Positions 1-9,049 are shown, counted from the first letter of the stretch. The stretch: DNA of 64,000 bases from Eubacteriales bacterium (GCA_030536995.1 JAUNOY010000011.1:1-64000); one strand, 5' to 3'. The notes: a model not told the origin generated them from the letters alone. Numbers and translations are program-made.

Positions 1-12
1 AAAGCAAAAAGA

Positions 13-50
13 GGGATGCGAAAAAACTCAATCGAGTTTTTTCACATCCC
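13..50. terminator. Bidirectional Rho-independent terminator
   Basis: A GGGATG...CATCCC stem encloses a perfect A-rich/T-rich inner stem (AAAAAACTC/GAGTTTTTT) and is followed by T-rich DNA. It lies just past the stop codon of the leftward histidine phosphatase gene and would end its transcript. Confidence 0.8.
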
Positions 51-62
51 CTTTTACTTTTA

Positions 63-794
63 TTAATCCAGTCTTCCGTTTTCATCCTCATACACTTCAC
101 TGAATCTGGCTGCAAAGGCAGGCGGCTCATCGTGGACATACAGATGTGAAATATCTCCAAAAGAACTCATGCGGAAGCTTGCAATTCCCTTTCTTCTCTC
201 CTCTGTAACAAGAGTTGTAACGGAAGTCGGAGCAGCGCACATTCCATGCCACAGAACCATTGGAGAACAGTTCATAAGGCGGCTTAACAGTACACATTCT
301 AATCCAAAATGGCAAAACAGCACAATCGTATCATGGTTTGATTCTTCCACTTTATAATAATGTCCTTCTCGTACGTATCCATGCTTTGCAAGAAGTTCAT
401 CGAAATTCTTAATTACCCATTCATATTCCTGTTTTACTTTTCCCTCTTCCATCACTTCATTCTCGAACCACCTATCATACCGGTAAAAGCGTTCGTCCTC
501 TGTCCAGTCCTGAGGCAGCCAGTCCCAGGCATTTTTGAGCTTTCCTTCCTGATCCGGTCTGTGAATTTCCGAATTAAATTCTCTCAGCCATTCGCAGACT
601 TCAGCAGTTCTTCCAAGCTTTTTCAAAGTGAGAGAGGCAGTGTCCTTCGCTCTACCAAGAGGAGAAACATAAAATGCCTTAATATCCAGCTTAGTCAGTT
701 TCTCAGACAGATATTCCGCTTCTTTCCATCCCTTAGGAGTAAGAGAATCAATAGAATAATCCGGATCTCCGTGTCTTACAATCAGTAATTTCAT
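63..794 (-). CDS. Histidine phosphatase family protein
   Basis: A 243-residue cytoplasmic protein of the histidine phosphatase (phosphoglycerate mutase-like) superfamily. The phospho-accepting RHG motif is at residues 7-9, right after the first beta strand (MKLLIV), and a second conserved histidine lies in FCHFG near residue 160. A long insertion rich in Trp, Asp and Glu sits between them and is typical of a phosphatase subgroup rather than of true phosphoglycerate mutase. The substrate cannot be told from sequence. An AAGGAG ribosome site precedes the ATG, and a terminator follows the stop. It reads as a single-gene unit. Confidence 0.85.
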   Translation of the reverse strand: MKLLIVRHGDPDYSIDSLTPKGWKEAEYLSEKLTKLDIKAFYVSPLGRAKDTASLTLKKLGRTAEVCEWLREFNSEIHRPDQEGKLKNAWDWLPQDWTEDERFYRYDRWFENEVMEEGKVKQEYEWVIKNFDELLAKHGYVREGHYYKVEESNHDTIVLFCHFGLECVLLSRLMNCSPMVLWHGMCAAPTSVTTLVTEERRKGIASFRMSSFGDISHLYVHDEPPAFAARFSEVYEDENGRLD

Positions 795-841
795 CTTATA
801 TATAGTCTCCTTTTATCATATCCTTTTACCTTATTTATCTA

Positions 842-1768
842 TTATTTCACATTTTCCAAAACAAATCTATGGGCATTTTCAAAGAAAATTTTATCAAGAA
901 GATGTCTGTCAAAGCCATTTTTCCCCATAAACTCATAAAGAAGAGGAATTGACTGTACCCCTTCAATCTCCTTCGGCAAAATACTGCAGCCATCAAAATC
1001 TGTTCCAAGAGCCAGCACATCCTCACCGCCCATCTCAAGGACCGCGTCCATATGCCGCATAAGAGACATCATATCCGGATTTTCTCCAATGAAATTTCCG
1101 TAGAAATTTATACCGATCAGTCCTTTACGACGTATCAATTCCTTTGCAAGCTCCGGTGTCAGATTTCTCGGATGAGGACAAAGGGTCCTGATATTGGAAT
1201 GCGACGCCATAACAGGCACGTCTGTAAGGTTAAAAATATCTTCTGCTCCTTTATCAGAAAGATGGGAAATATCGAGAACAATCCCCTCTTTCACAAATTT
1301 TTCTACCAAATTTCTACCTTCTGCTTTCAGCCCTTTCTTCTGGTCGCAGGACGCCCCGCAGGCATAACGATTGTCATAATTCCATGTAAGAAGCGCAAAA
1401 CGGATTCCCAGTTCTTTAATATGTTCCACATGACTTCCCATCACTGCCACATCCTCAATAGAAAGGAATGCCGCCGCTTTTCCCTGTTCATGTGCAATTT
1501 CCATATCTGCCGCATTTTTACACCAAACAAGAGAATCCTTTTCGTTTTCAAGAAGCTCTGCCGCACGTTTATAAGCCTGATAAAACTGCTCTTCCGGGCG
1601 AGCCATATCCAATTCTCCCTCATCCATGTAAATGGCAAAAATCTGGGCATATTTATCTGCGAAACTCTTTACTCTTCTTAAATCCAGCGCTCCGCTGTTT
1701 GCTCCGAATGTTTCCCCCGGTTTTGTAATTGCTGTAAGTGTATCTACATGACAGTCAAAATAATTCAT
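842..1768 (-). CDS. Membrane dipeptidase (peptidase M19) family protein
   Basis: A 308-residue member of the renal dipeptidase family, zinc enzymes that hydrolyse dipeptides. The N-terminal metal motif HVD is at residues 7-9. SIED in the middle, DISHLS, the ASHSN stretch and a C-terminal GTDFDG follow the usual order for M19. No signal peptide is visible, so it is expected to be cytoplasmic. A GGGAGGG ribosome site precedes the ATG. It is divergent from pepT across a 220-bp gap, so two peptidases are controlled from one intergenic region. The gap to the downstream phosphatase is 47 bp, so the two may be cotranscribed. Confidence 0.88.
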   Translation of the reverse strand: MNYFDCHVDTLTAITKPGETFGANSGALDLRRVKSFADKYAQIFAIYMDEGELDMARPEEQFYQAYKRAAELLENEKDSLVWCKNAADMEIAHEQGKAAAFLSIEDVAVMGSHVEHIKELGIRFALLTWNYDNRYACGASCDQKKGLKAEGRNLVEKFVKEGIVLDISHLSDKGAEDIFNLTDVPVMASHSNIRTLCPHPRNLTPELAKELIRRKGLIGINFYGNFIGENPDMMSLMRHMDAVLEMGGEDVLALGTDFDGCSILPKEIEGVQSIPLLYEFMGKNGFDRHLLDKIFFENAHRFVLENVK

Positions 1769-1988
1769 ATCTTTTGTTCCCTCCCTTTTCCTCTTTCTGT
1801 AATGGTAATATACTTTTGCATTACGCGCAATCTTTTTCGCATTTTTGTCTGTATATGACTTGAAAACAGAAGATTCCTGTATACTACCGGCAGGTATTAT
1901 GGTACACTAAGATGGTGTTTATAACCCAAAGAACGCATAAGCGTTTCTGCATTTATAATCACGAATCAAAAATTAAAGGAGTCTAACA

Positions 1989-3218
1989 ATGAAAGCATAC
2001 GAACGCCTGTTATCTTATGTAAAAGTATTTACACCAAGCGATGAAAACGGCACACCGAATCCATCTTCCGCATGCCAGTTCGATCTTGCCAAAATTCTTG
2101 TAAAAGAGTTAAAAGAGCTTGGAATCGAAGATGCCTATGTTGACGAGTTTTGTTATGTCTACGCACATCTTCCGGCTACACCGGGATATGAGCAGGCACC
2201 AAAACTTGGTCTTATTGCACACATGGACACTGTTTCTGATTTCTGCAGCCATCCGGCAAATCCTGTTATTACCGAAAATTATGACGGAGGTGATCTTGCT
2301 CTTGGAACAAGCGGACGCACACTTTCCCCGCAAATGTTCCCACATCTTACCTCCCTGAAAGGCAGAACTTTAATCACTACAGACGGCACCACTATTCTCG
2401 GCGCTGACGACAAAGCCGGAATTGCTGAAATCATGACTGTTGCTGAACTTCTTATCAAAGAAAATATCCCTCATGGAACCATCTGTATTACCTTTACACC
2501 GGATGAAGAAATCGGTGAAGGAACCACTAATTTCAGTCTGGAAAAATCTGGTGCCGATGTAGCTTATACCTTAGATGGCGATACAGAGGGCGAGATTCAG
2601 TACGAAAACTTCAATGCAAGCGGAGCAATCGTAGAAGTCACAGGTGTCAATGTACATCCCGGTTCTGCCAAAGATACTATGGTAAACGCAGCTCTCGTTG
2701 CTATGGAGTTTGACTCCATGCTTCCTGTCTGCGAAACACCACGAGATACGGATGAATATGAAGGCTTCTATCATCTGTGTTCCATGAGCGGTGATGTCGC
2801 AAGCGCAAAGCTTGATTATATCATCCGTGACCATGATGGTGAATCCTTTAAACAGCGTCAGGAAACTATGGAGCATATCGCAAAATGCCTCAACCAGAAA
2901 TGGGGCGAGGGCACAGTAAAGCTTACCGTTAAAGAGCAGTATCGCAATATGAGTGAAATTGTTTCCAAATATCCGGAGCTTATTGACTGTGCAAAAAAGG
3001 CCTGTCTGGAAACAGGAATTGAACCTCTTGTGACCCCAATCCGTGGCGGTACTGACGGAGCACGTTTAAGCTTCATGGGTCTTCCATGCCCGAATCTCGG
3101 CACCGGCGGACACGCGTATCACGGTCCTTATGAGCACATAACCGTAGAGGGAATGGACGCTGCAGTTGCCATGACACTGAAGCTTGTTGAGCTTTTTTAT
3201 ACTTCTGCTCATAAATAA
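1989..3218 (+). CDS. pepT: Peptidase T (tripeptide aminopeptidase)
   Basis: A 409-residue M20B zinc aminopeptidase that removes the N-terminal residue from tripeptides in the cytoplasm. Metal and catalytic motifs are all present: HMD at 78-80, GADDKAG with Asp140, and DEEIGEG with Glu173/Glu174. The C-terminal GGTDGARLSFMG and a later GGHAYHG match the family. Length is normal (about 405-410). AAAGGAG precedes the ATG. The uracil permease gene begins 33 bp after the stop, so the two probably share a transcript. Confidence 0.95.
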   Translation: MKAYERLLSYVKVFTPSDENGTPNPSSACQFDLAKILVKELKELGIEDAYVDEFCYVYAHLPATPGYEQAPKLGLIAHMDTVSDFCSHPANPVITENYDGGDLALGTSGRTLSPQMFPHLTSLKGRTLITTDGTTILGADDKAGIAEIMTVAELLIKENIPHGTICITFTPDEEIGEGTTNFSLEKSGADVAYTLDGDTEGEIQYENFNASGAIVEVTGVNVHPGSAKDTMVNAALVAMEFDSMLPVCETPRDTDEYEGFYHLCSMSGDVASAKLDYIIRDHDGESFKQRQETMEHIAKCLNQKWGEGTVKLTVKEQYRNMSEIVSKYPELIDCAKKACLETGIEPLVTPIRGGTDGARLSFMGLPCPNLGTGGHAYHGPYEHITVEGMDAAVAMTLKLVELFYTSAHK

Positions 3219-3250
3219 AAATCACTTTTTCAGGGAGAGAAAAGAATAAA

Positions 3251-4513
3251 ATGATAGAACGAAAGATTATCCAAGTTGAAGATAAAGTACCTGTAAACCT
3301 TCTGATTCCACTCAGTATCCAGCACATGTTTGCCATGTTCGGTGCAACGGTTCTGGTACCCTTTATTTTCGGAATCAATCCCGCAATCGTACTGTTCATG
3401 AACGGTGTAGGAACTCTTCTGTTCATTGCAGTCACCAAAGGAAAAGCACCTGCATATCTGGGTTCCAGCTTTGCATTTCTGGCTCCTGCAGGCATTGTTA
3501 TTTCACAAATGGGCTATGAATACGCTCTGGGTGGTTTCGTAGTTGTAGGCTTCTGCGGATGTATTGTAGCTTTTATTATAAAAAAATTCGGTTCTGACTG
3601 GATTGACATTGTACTGCCTCCGGCTGCTATGGGACCTGTAGTTGCCTTAATCGGACTGGAGCTTTCCGGTACAGCCGCAAGTAATGCCGGACTTCTTGAT
3701 GACGTAATCGACTCCAAAAAAGTAATCGTGTTTGTAGTAACTCTCGGAGTTGCAATCTTCGGAAACATTCTTTTCCGCGGCTTTCTTTCCGTTATTCCGA
3801 TTCTGATCGCAGTAATTGCAGGTTATATTGCCGCACTTCTCTGCGGTATCGTTGACTTTGCGGAAGTTGCAAAAGCACCTCTTTTTGCATTGCCCAACTT
3901 CCAGCTTCCGAAGTTTAACCTGGATGCAATTTTAATTATACTTCCGGTTATTCTGGTCATTACTTCAGAGCATATTGGTCATCAGGTTGTAACAAGCAAA
4001 ATTGTCGGAAGAGACCTTTTAAAAGAGCCGGGACTTCACCGTTCCCTGTTTGGAGATAATTTCTCCACCATGCTTTCCGGTCTTATCGGTTCTGTTCCAA
4101 CTACTACTTACGGCGAAAATATCGGTGTTATGGCAGTAACAAAAGTTTATAGTGTACGGGTAATTGCCGGTGCTGCAGTCCTTTCTATTATCTGCTCCTT
4201 TGTCGGCAAACTTTCCATGCTGATTCAGACGGTTCCAGGTCCGGTTATTGGTGGAATTTCCTTCTTGTTATACGGTATGATCGGAGCTTCCGGTATCCGT
4301 ATTCTTGTAGATTCCAAGGTAGATTACGGTCGTTCCAGAAACCTGACACTGACCTCCGTTGTCTTTGTCACCGGGCTTTCCGGAATCTCTGTTAAGTTCG
4401 GAAATGTGCAATTGACCGGTATGGTTCTTGCCTGTATCGTAGCTATGATTTTAAGCCTGATCTTCCATTTACTTGACAAAATGAATCTGACAAACGATAA
4501 AGAAGAAGCCTGA
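3251..4513 (+). CDS. uraA: Uracil/xanthine (NCS2) permease
   Basis: A 420-residue polytopic membrane transporter of the nucleobase:cation symporter-2 family, about 14 hydrophobic segments. The family signatures are visible: a QHMFAMFGATVLVP block in the first transmembrane segment, ITSEHIGH in the middle (the conserved Glu of TM8), and NxGVMAVT-type residues before TM10. This resembles uracil permeases more than xanthine/urate permeases, but specificity is inferred. It follows pepT closely and is closed by a strong terminator shared with the convergent nagA. Confidence 0.9.
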   Translation: MIERKIIQVEDKVPVNLLIPLSIQHMFAMFGATVLVPFIFGINPAIVLFMNGVGTLLFIAVTKGKAPAYLGSSFAFLAPAGIVISQMGYEYALGGFVVVGFCGCIVAFIIKKFGSDWIDIVLPPAAMGPVVALIGLELSGTAASNAGLLDDVIDSKKVIVFVVTLGVAIFGNILFRGFLSVIPILIAVIAGYIAALLCGIVDFAEVAKAPLFALPNFQLPKFNLDAILIILPVILVITSEHIGHQVVTSKIVGRDLLKEPGLHRSLFGDNFSTMLSGLIGSVPTTTYGENIGVMAVTKVYSVRVIAGAAVLSIICSFVGKLSMLIQTVPGPVIGGISFLLYGMIGASGIRILVDSKVDYGRSRNLTLTSVVFVTGLSGISVKFGNVQLTGMVLACIVAMILSLIFHLLDKMNLTNDKEEA

Positions 4514-4548
4514 GTTTTTCCTTTATTTTACTTAAGTTTTTTCATTAA

Positions 4549-4596
4549 AAAAGAAGCTTTTTTCCATTCATTAAAAAGGAGAAAAGCTTCTTTTAT
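4549..4596. terminator. Bidirectional terminator between uraA and nagA
   Basis: A long inverted repeat (AAAGAAGCTTTTTTCC paired with GGAGAAAAGCTTCTTTT) with A- and T-tracts on both sides lies between two convergent genes and can serve both. Confidence 0.85.
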
Positions 4597-4600
4597 TATT

Positions 4601-5704
4601 TTATAATACTTTTACCACGTTCAGTTTCTCATCTGTCAGAACGATATCTGCCCGTTTGCCCGGTGTAAGAGAGCCGGCTACATCATAAATCCCAATACTC
4701 TTAGCAGGATTTCTGGTCGCTGCAAAAATTGCTTCATCCTCCGGCACGCCCATACCAATGACAGTTCTTACACATTCCATAAGGTTTGTTGCAGAACCTG
4801 CAATAGTTCCGTTTGCAAGAGTCGCTTTGCGATCTTTCATTGTAACTTCCTGTCCGCCAAGTTCATAAGTTCCGTTCTCCATACCTGCTGCCATCATGGA
4901 GTCACTGACAAGAACCACACGCTCTTTTCCAAAAAGACGGAATGTGTTGCGTACAACAGACGGATGAATATGAATTCCGTCTCCAATCAGTTCAACCATA
5001 CATTCAGAACAGTCTGCTGCCGCACCGATAAGCCCCGGCTCGCGATGTCCATATGGAGGCATTGCATTAAAAAGGTGAGTCACGTGATGTGCACCTGCGT
5101 CTATTGCAGCCTTTGCACAATCATATCCAGCAGTTGTATGTCCAAGGGAAATGCTTACTTCATCCTTACATTCTCTGATGAACTCTTCTGCACCGTCCAC
5201 CTCCGGCGAAAGAGTAACAAGCTTAATCAGATTTCCGCATGCCGCATTACATTCACGGAAAAAACCCGCATCCGGTCTTACAATATACCCTTCTACATGA
5301 GCGCCCTTTTTTCCAGGTGAAATAAACGGTCCTTCCATGTTAATACCGGCAAGATGCGCACATGTATCATCAAGCTCAACGTCCACAGCAGTCTTAAAGA
5401 TTTTAAGCAACTGTTCTTTCGGTAATGTCATAGATGTAGGACAGTAGGAAGTAACTCCCTGAGATTTCTGGTACTGAAGGATTTTTTTCAGCCCGTCTAC
5501 ATCAGCATCTGAAAAATCATGTCCCTTTGCACCATGACTGTGTACATCAATAAATCCCGGAAGAACCTTAAGTCCAGCAGCATCTACCTCTGTTAAATCT
5601 GTAAGTTCCTCTTTAGATGCAACAATCATACCCTTCTCTACATAGAGATCCTTCTGTGCATAAGTGCCATCTTCCTGAAAAACCATTCCATTCTTAATAA
5701 TCAT
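4601..5704 (-). CDS. nagA: N-acetylglucosamine-6-phosphate deacetylase
   Basis: A 367-residue amidohydrolase that deacetylates GlcNAc-6-P to glucosamine-6-P in amino-sugar catabolism. The metal motif HSH is at 55-57, the metal/catalytic Glu lies in NMEGPF (Glu124), GHTTA and THLFNAM follow, and the catalytic Asp is in SDSMMA. Length is slightly short of E. coli NagA (382) but complete. It lies 31 bp downstream of nagB on the same strand, so nagB-nagA form an operon whose products act in series. Confidence 0.95.
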   Translation of the reverse strand: MIIKNGMVFQEDGTYAQKDLYVEKGMIVASKEELTDLTEVDAAGLKVLPGFIDVHSHGAKGHDFSDADVDGLKKILQYQKSQGVTSYCPTSMTLPKEQLLKIFKTAVDVELDDTCAHLAGINMEGPFISPGKKGAHVEGYIVRPDAGFFRECNAACGNLIKLVTLSPEVDGAEEFIRECKDEVSISLGHTTAGYDCAKAAIDAGAHHVTHLFNAMPPYGHREPGLIGAAADCSECMVELIGDGIHIHPSVVRNTFRLFGKERVVLVSDSMMAAGMENGTYELGGQEVTMKDRKATLANGTIAGSATNLMECVRTVIGMGVPEDEAIFAATRNPAKSIGIYDVAGSLTPGKRADIVLTDEKLNVVKVL

Positions 5705-5735
5705 TGTAATTATCCGCTCCTTTTTTAACCCAAAA

Positions 5736-6479
5736 TCAGAGAAGTCCTTTTTCCTTAATAAGGCTTAATGCTTCTTCATCCGCAACTACAACTACATCCT
5801 TATGAAGCTGTAAGATAGAAGCCGGAACCTGTGGTGTAATTGGTCCGAACAGAGATTTGTAAAGAGCGTCTGCCTTTGCAGCTCCTGTAGCGATCAGAAG
5901 GATTCTCTTAGCATCCATAATGTTCTTGATTCCCATTGTGTATGCCTGTTTCGGAACATCATCCATACTCTCGAAGAATCTTGCATTTGCTTTAATTGTA
6001 CTCTCTGTAAGATCTACACAGTGTGTCTCTTTAATAAACTCATCGCATGGCTCATTGAAACCGATATGGCCGTTTCCGCCAATACCAAGTACCTGAATAT
6101 CAACGCCGCCCATAGATGCGATAGTTGCATTATACTGTGCACATGCTTCTTCAGAATCTTCAATCAGACCATTCGGTACATGAGTTTTTTCTTTATCAAT
6201 ATTTATATGATCGAAAAGATTGGTGTTCATAAAGTAGCGATAGCTCTGGTCGTTGTCTCCCGGAAGACCTTTATACTCGTCAAGGTTTACACTGGAAATC
6301 TGTGAGAAATCAAGATCTCCGGCCTTATTCCACTCAACAAGCTGCTGGTACATTCCAACAGGAGTAGAACCTGTAGCCAGTCCAAGTACGGAGTCCGGTT
6401 TCGCAATAATCTGAGCTGCCATAATATGAGCTGCTTTTCTGCTTGCGCCTGCATAATCTTTTTCAGCATAAATAACCAT
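5736..6479 (-). CDS. nagB: Glucosamine-6-phosphate deaminase
   Basis: A 247-residue enzyme that converts glucosamine-6-P to fructose-6-P and ammonia. The phosphate loop ATGSTP is near residues 35-40, the catalytic Asp is in NLDEYKG (Asp67), and GNGHIGFNEP carries the ring-opening His138 and Glu143. As in the shorter Gram-positive enzymes, the allosteric C-terminal extension of E. coli NagB is missing. It is first in the nagB-nagA operon, with a good sigma-A promoter about 85 bp upstream. Confidence 0.96.
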   Translation of the reverse strand: MVIYAEKDYAGASRKAAHIMAAQIIAKPDSVLGLATGSTPVGMYQQLVEWNKAGDLDFSQISSVNLDEYKGLPGDNDQSYRYFMNTNLFDHINIDKEKTHVPNGLIEDSEEACAQYNATIASMGGVDIQVLGIGGNGHIGFNEPCDEFIKETHCVDLTESTIKANARFFESMDDVPKQAYTMGIKNIMDAKRILLIATGAAKADALYKSLFGPITPQVPASILQLHKDVVVVADEEALSLIKEKGLL

Positions 6480-6562
6480 AATCTTTTTCTCCTTTTCATC
6501 TCATAGTCCTGTTTTACCAGTGACTGTTGTCATTTTATTGACATACTTTATCCATAGGTATA

Positions 6563-6601
6563 ATTATAGTATTTTTTTAGTTTCTTTTCAACACATATGT
6601 G
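6563..6601 (-). promoter_or_regulatory. nagBA promoter with adjacent palindrome
   Basis: On the minus strand TTGAAA (6591-6586) and TATAAT (6568-6563) are separated by exactly 17 bp, reading into nagB. Immediately upstream of the -35 is the perfect palindrome CACATATGTG (6592-6601), a possible operator or activator site. The assignment rests on consensus match and position only. Confidence 0.65.
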
Positions 6602-6727
6602 GATTTTCACAATTTTTTTAGTTTTATGCGAGAAAATGAACAGCAAATTACCGATAAGTGGCTCTCTTGTCCTTTCCCGGTTCCATAACATCCTGACAAT
6701 ATCACTTTTTATCCGTTCCGGACAGTC

Positions 6728-7294
6728 TCAGACAGATAATTTTTTCTTTGTACTGCCAACTTTTCTGCAGTAATATACCAGTAATTTCCATGAGCCATAT
6801 CCGATTATGAATAAAATAATTCCTGTAAGTACGGATACAAAAAACACAGGTATCGGTCCAAGAACTGTAGAACCGAACTGGAAACCTATACTATCCATAT
6901 ACGGAATGCCCAAATTCAGAATGTAATCTATAAGCTTGGCTGCTCCGAGCAATGGACATGCGGCTGCACAGAGAATAAATACCGGCGCAATAATGGCAAG
7001 CGTCGGAATTACAATCAGTCCTGAAACTCCCACAACACTGTAAAAAGCGCAGATTGTGAGAAATCTGCTCCAGCTGAAGCCGCTTCCTCTTGCAATCATA
7101 TCTCCAAGATATGCTTTCGCAAGCTCCTTCGGATCTCCCAGTCTGGCAAGAATCTGTTCTGCCGAAAGATTTTCATTCTCCATTTCCTGAATAGAGCCTT
7201 TGATTTCTTTTACAATATCGACTCTCTCAGATGCAGGAAGAGGCTTTAAATGTCTGTCAATTATGTTTAAATATTTCTCTAATACTGCATTCAT
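6728..7294 (-). CDS. DUF1700/HAAS-domain membrane protein
   Basis: A 188-residue protein. The N-terminal 70 residues form a helical HAAS-type domain with the LxRLGDPKELAKAYL signature, as seen in proteins that partner PadR regulators. Then come three or four hydrophobic segments (about 78-115, 140-170) and a basic C-terminus. It starts 3 bp after the PadR stop, so the two are cotranscribed. In this common gene pair the membrane protein is thought to respond to envelope or antimicrobial stress. Its biochemical role is not known. Confidence 0.8.
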   Translation of the reverse strand: MNAVLEKYLNIIDRHLKPLPASERVDIVKEIKGSIQEMENENLSAEQILARLGDPKELAKAYLGDMIARGSGFSWSRFLTICAFYSVVGVSGLIVIPTLAIIAPVFILCAAACPLLGAAKLIDYILNLGIPYMDSIGFQFGSTVLGPIPVFFVSVLTGIILFIIGYGSWKLLVYYCRKVGSTKKKLSV

Positions 7295-7297
7295 ATT

Positions 7298-7630
7298 TTA
7301 TTCCCCTTTCAAATTTGATATCGCGTTTAACAGATTCGTCCACTCTTTCGTCATTGCCGAAAGATATTCTTCTCCATCCTGCGTCAACGAATAATACTTC
7401 CTTGGCGGCAGCCCCTCCGCGGAATCCTGCCATACGGACTGAAGATATCCTTCCTTCTGCAGCCGCCTTAACAGAGGGTAAATCGTGCTTTCCGTGGATG
7501 CCAGCATAGGATAATTGCTTAATTCCTGCAATATTTCATATCCATAGTACGTTTTTCTGCTTAACATCAGCAAAATACAATATTCCAACGTCCCACGTGC
7601 AATTTGAGACTTCCATTTCTCTATGTTCAT
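7298..7630 (-). CDS. PadR family transcriptional regulator
   Basis: A 110-residue winged-helix regulator. The PadR core is clear: an N-terminal helix pair (GTLEYCILLMLSR), YGYEILQEL, and the wing LLRRLQKEGYLQS, followed by the YYSLTQDGEEYL block. Such proteins usually repress their own operon. The promoter just upstream carries a perfect inverted repeat between -10 and -35, consistent with autoregulation of this gene and the downstream HAAS protein. Confidence 0.92.
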   Translation of the reverse strand: MNIEKWKSQIARGTLEYCILLMLSRKTYYGYEILQELSNYPMLASTESTIYPLLRRLQKEGYLQSVWQDSAEGLPPRKYYSLTQDGEEYLSAMTKEWTNLLNAISNLKGE

Positions 7631-7654
7631 GTCATACCTCCTTTGCTTATATAC

Positions 7655-7692
7655 ATCGTACTACACAGTACATTGATTGTCAATAGTACATT
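7655..7692 (-). promoter_or_regulatory. padR promoter and operator
   Basis: On the minus strand TTGACA (7683-7678) is followed after 17 bp by TACGAT (7660-7655). The spacer and -10 are covered by the perfect inverted repeat GTACT-gtgt-AGTAC (7658-7671), of PadR-operator type. On the plus strand the octamer AGTACATT occurs at 7667-7674 and again at 7685-7692, which places a possible second half-site upstream of the -35. Confidence 0.7.
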
Positions 7693-7696
7693 TAAT

Positions 7697-7742
7697 AAAA
7701 GCCCCGCCTAACTGATGTCTCCATCAATTAAACGGGGCTTTG
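7697..7742 (-). terminator. Terminator after the short GMP synthase gene
   Basis: AAAGCCCCG...CGGGGCTTT stem with an additional inner GATG/CATC stem. Read leftward it is followed by TTTTATT and lies 15 bp past the stop at 7757. Confidence 0.85.
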
Positions 7743-7756
7743 GTTATAGATTATTA

Positions 7757-9049
7757 TTATTCAAACTCAATCGTAGCCGGAGGTTTCGGGCTCATGTCGT
7801 AGCAGACGCGGTTTACATGTTCTACTTCGGCAAGGATTCTGTTGGTAATTACTTCAAGCACATCCCAGTCTACTTTTTCGATGCTTGCTGTCATTGCATC
7901 GATAGTGTTGACTGCACGGATGATTACCATATACTCGAAGCATCTTTCGTGATTCTTCATACCTACAGATTTGAAATCCGGCACTACTGTAAAATACTGC
8001 CAAACTTTCTTATCCAGACCTGCTTTTGCAAATTCTTCACGAAGAATTGCATCTGCTTCACGTACTGCTTCCAGTCTGTCTCTTGTGATAGCGCCGAGGC
8101 ATCTTACGCCCAGTCCCGGTCCCGGGAACGGCTGACGGTAAACCATCTCTGCCGGAAGACCAAGCTCGATACCGCAGGCACGAACCTCATCTTTAAATAA
8201 CTGAGCTAAAGGCTCAACCAGTTCAAACTGTAAATCTTCCGGAAGACCGCCTACATTGTGATGAGATTTCACCATCTTCGCTGTCTTGGTTCCACTTTCA
8301 ATGATGTCAGGATAAATGGTACCCTGTCCAAGGAAGTCGATTCCGTCAAGCTTTCTTGCTTCTTCTTCAAAAACGCGGATAAATTCGCCGCCGATAATCT
8401 TACGTTTCTGCTCCGGATCTGCTACACCTTCCAATTTACCAAGGAAACGCTCTGTTGCATCAACATAAATCAGATTTGCATGTAACTGATTGCGGAAAAC
8501 TTCAACAACACTTTCGGATTCGTTCTTACGCATTAAACCATGATTTACATGAACGCATACAAGCTGCTGTCCGATTGCTTTGATAAGAAGAGCCGCAACT
8601 ACAGAAGAGTCAACTCCGCCAGAGAGCGCAAGAAGAACCTTCTTGTCTCCTACCTGTTTACGGATAAGCTCTACCTGATCCTCGATAAAATTCTTCATGT
8701 TCCAGTTCGGCTCTGCCTTACATTCCTGGAATAAGAAATTCTTCAGTGTTTCTTCATCCGGAAGCTCCTTAAGCTGCTTCTCACATTTAGACTGCGGATA
8801 GTCAACAGAAATCATAGGGTATCCCAGATCATACAGCTCAGGTCTTACCTCAACTTCCACACCGTCTACCACTCTGTTTTCACCGCCGTTTAAGATAATA
8901 CCTTTTACATTATCTAAAGCCTGCAGTTCTTCTACTGTAATATCATGTGGATGAATTTCACTATAAACACCAAGGTCACGGATTTCACGGGCAATCACAG
9001 TATTCTCAGTACTGCCCAAGTCTAAAATTACAATCATATCCTGTTTCAT
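7757..9049 (-). CDS. GMP synthase paralogue with a vestigial glutaminase domain
   Basis: A 430-residue relative of GuaA, about 80 residues shorter than the full-length GuaA at 29271-30815. The C-terminal synthetase part is intact: PP-loop [25 protein letters not shown], the [10 protein letters not shown] dimerisation motif and the PATIEFE end. The N-terminal class-I glutaminase domain is shrunken: the position of the catalytic Cys (Cys82 in the other copy) is Asp83, and the stretch carrying the FHPE His/Glu is absent, as if removed by one internal deletion. It therefore cannot hydrolyse glutamine by the known mechanism. It may use free ammonia, be fed by another protein, or have another role. 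The frame is open and well conserved, which argues against simple decay. Confidence 0.88.
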   Translation of the reverse strand: MKQDMIVILDLGSTENTVIAREIRDLGVYSEIHPHDITVEELQALDNVKGIILNGGENRVVDGVEVEVRPELYDLGYPMISVDYPQSKCEKQLKELPDEETLKNFLFQECKAEPNWNMKNFIEDQVELIRKQVGDKKVLLALSGGVDSSVVAALLIKAIGQQLVCVHVNHGLMRKNESESVVEVFRNQLHANLIYVDATERFLGKLEGVADPEQKRKIIGGEFIRVFEEEARKLDGIDFLGQGTIYPDIIESGTKTAKMVKSHHNVGGLPEDLQFELVEPLAQLFKDEVRACGIELGLPAEMVYRQPFPGPGLGVRCLGAITRDRLEAVREADAILREEFAKAGLDKKVWQYFTVVPDFKSVGMKNHERCFEYMVIIRAVNTIDAMTASIEKVDWDVLEVITNRILAEVEHVNRVCYDMSPKPPATIEFE

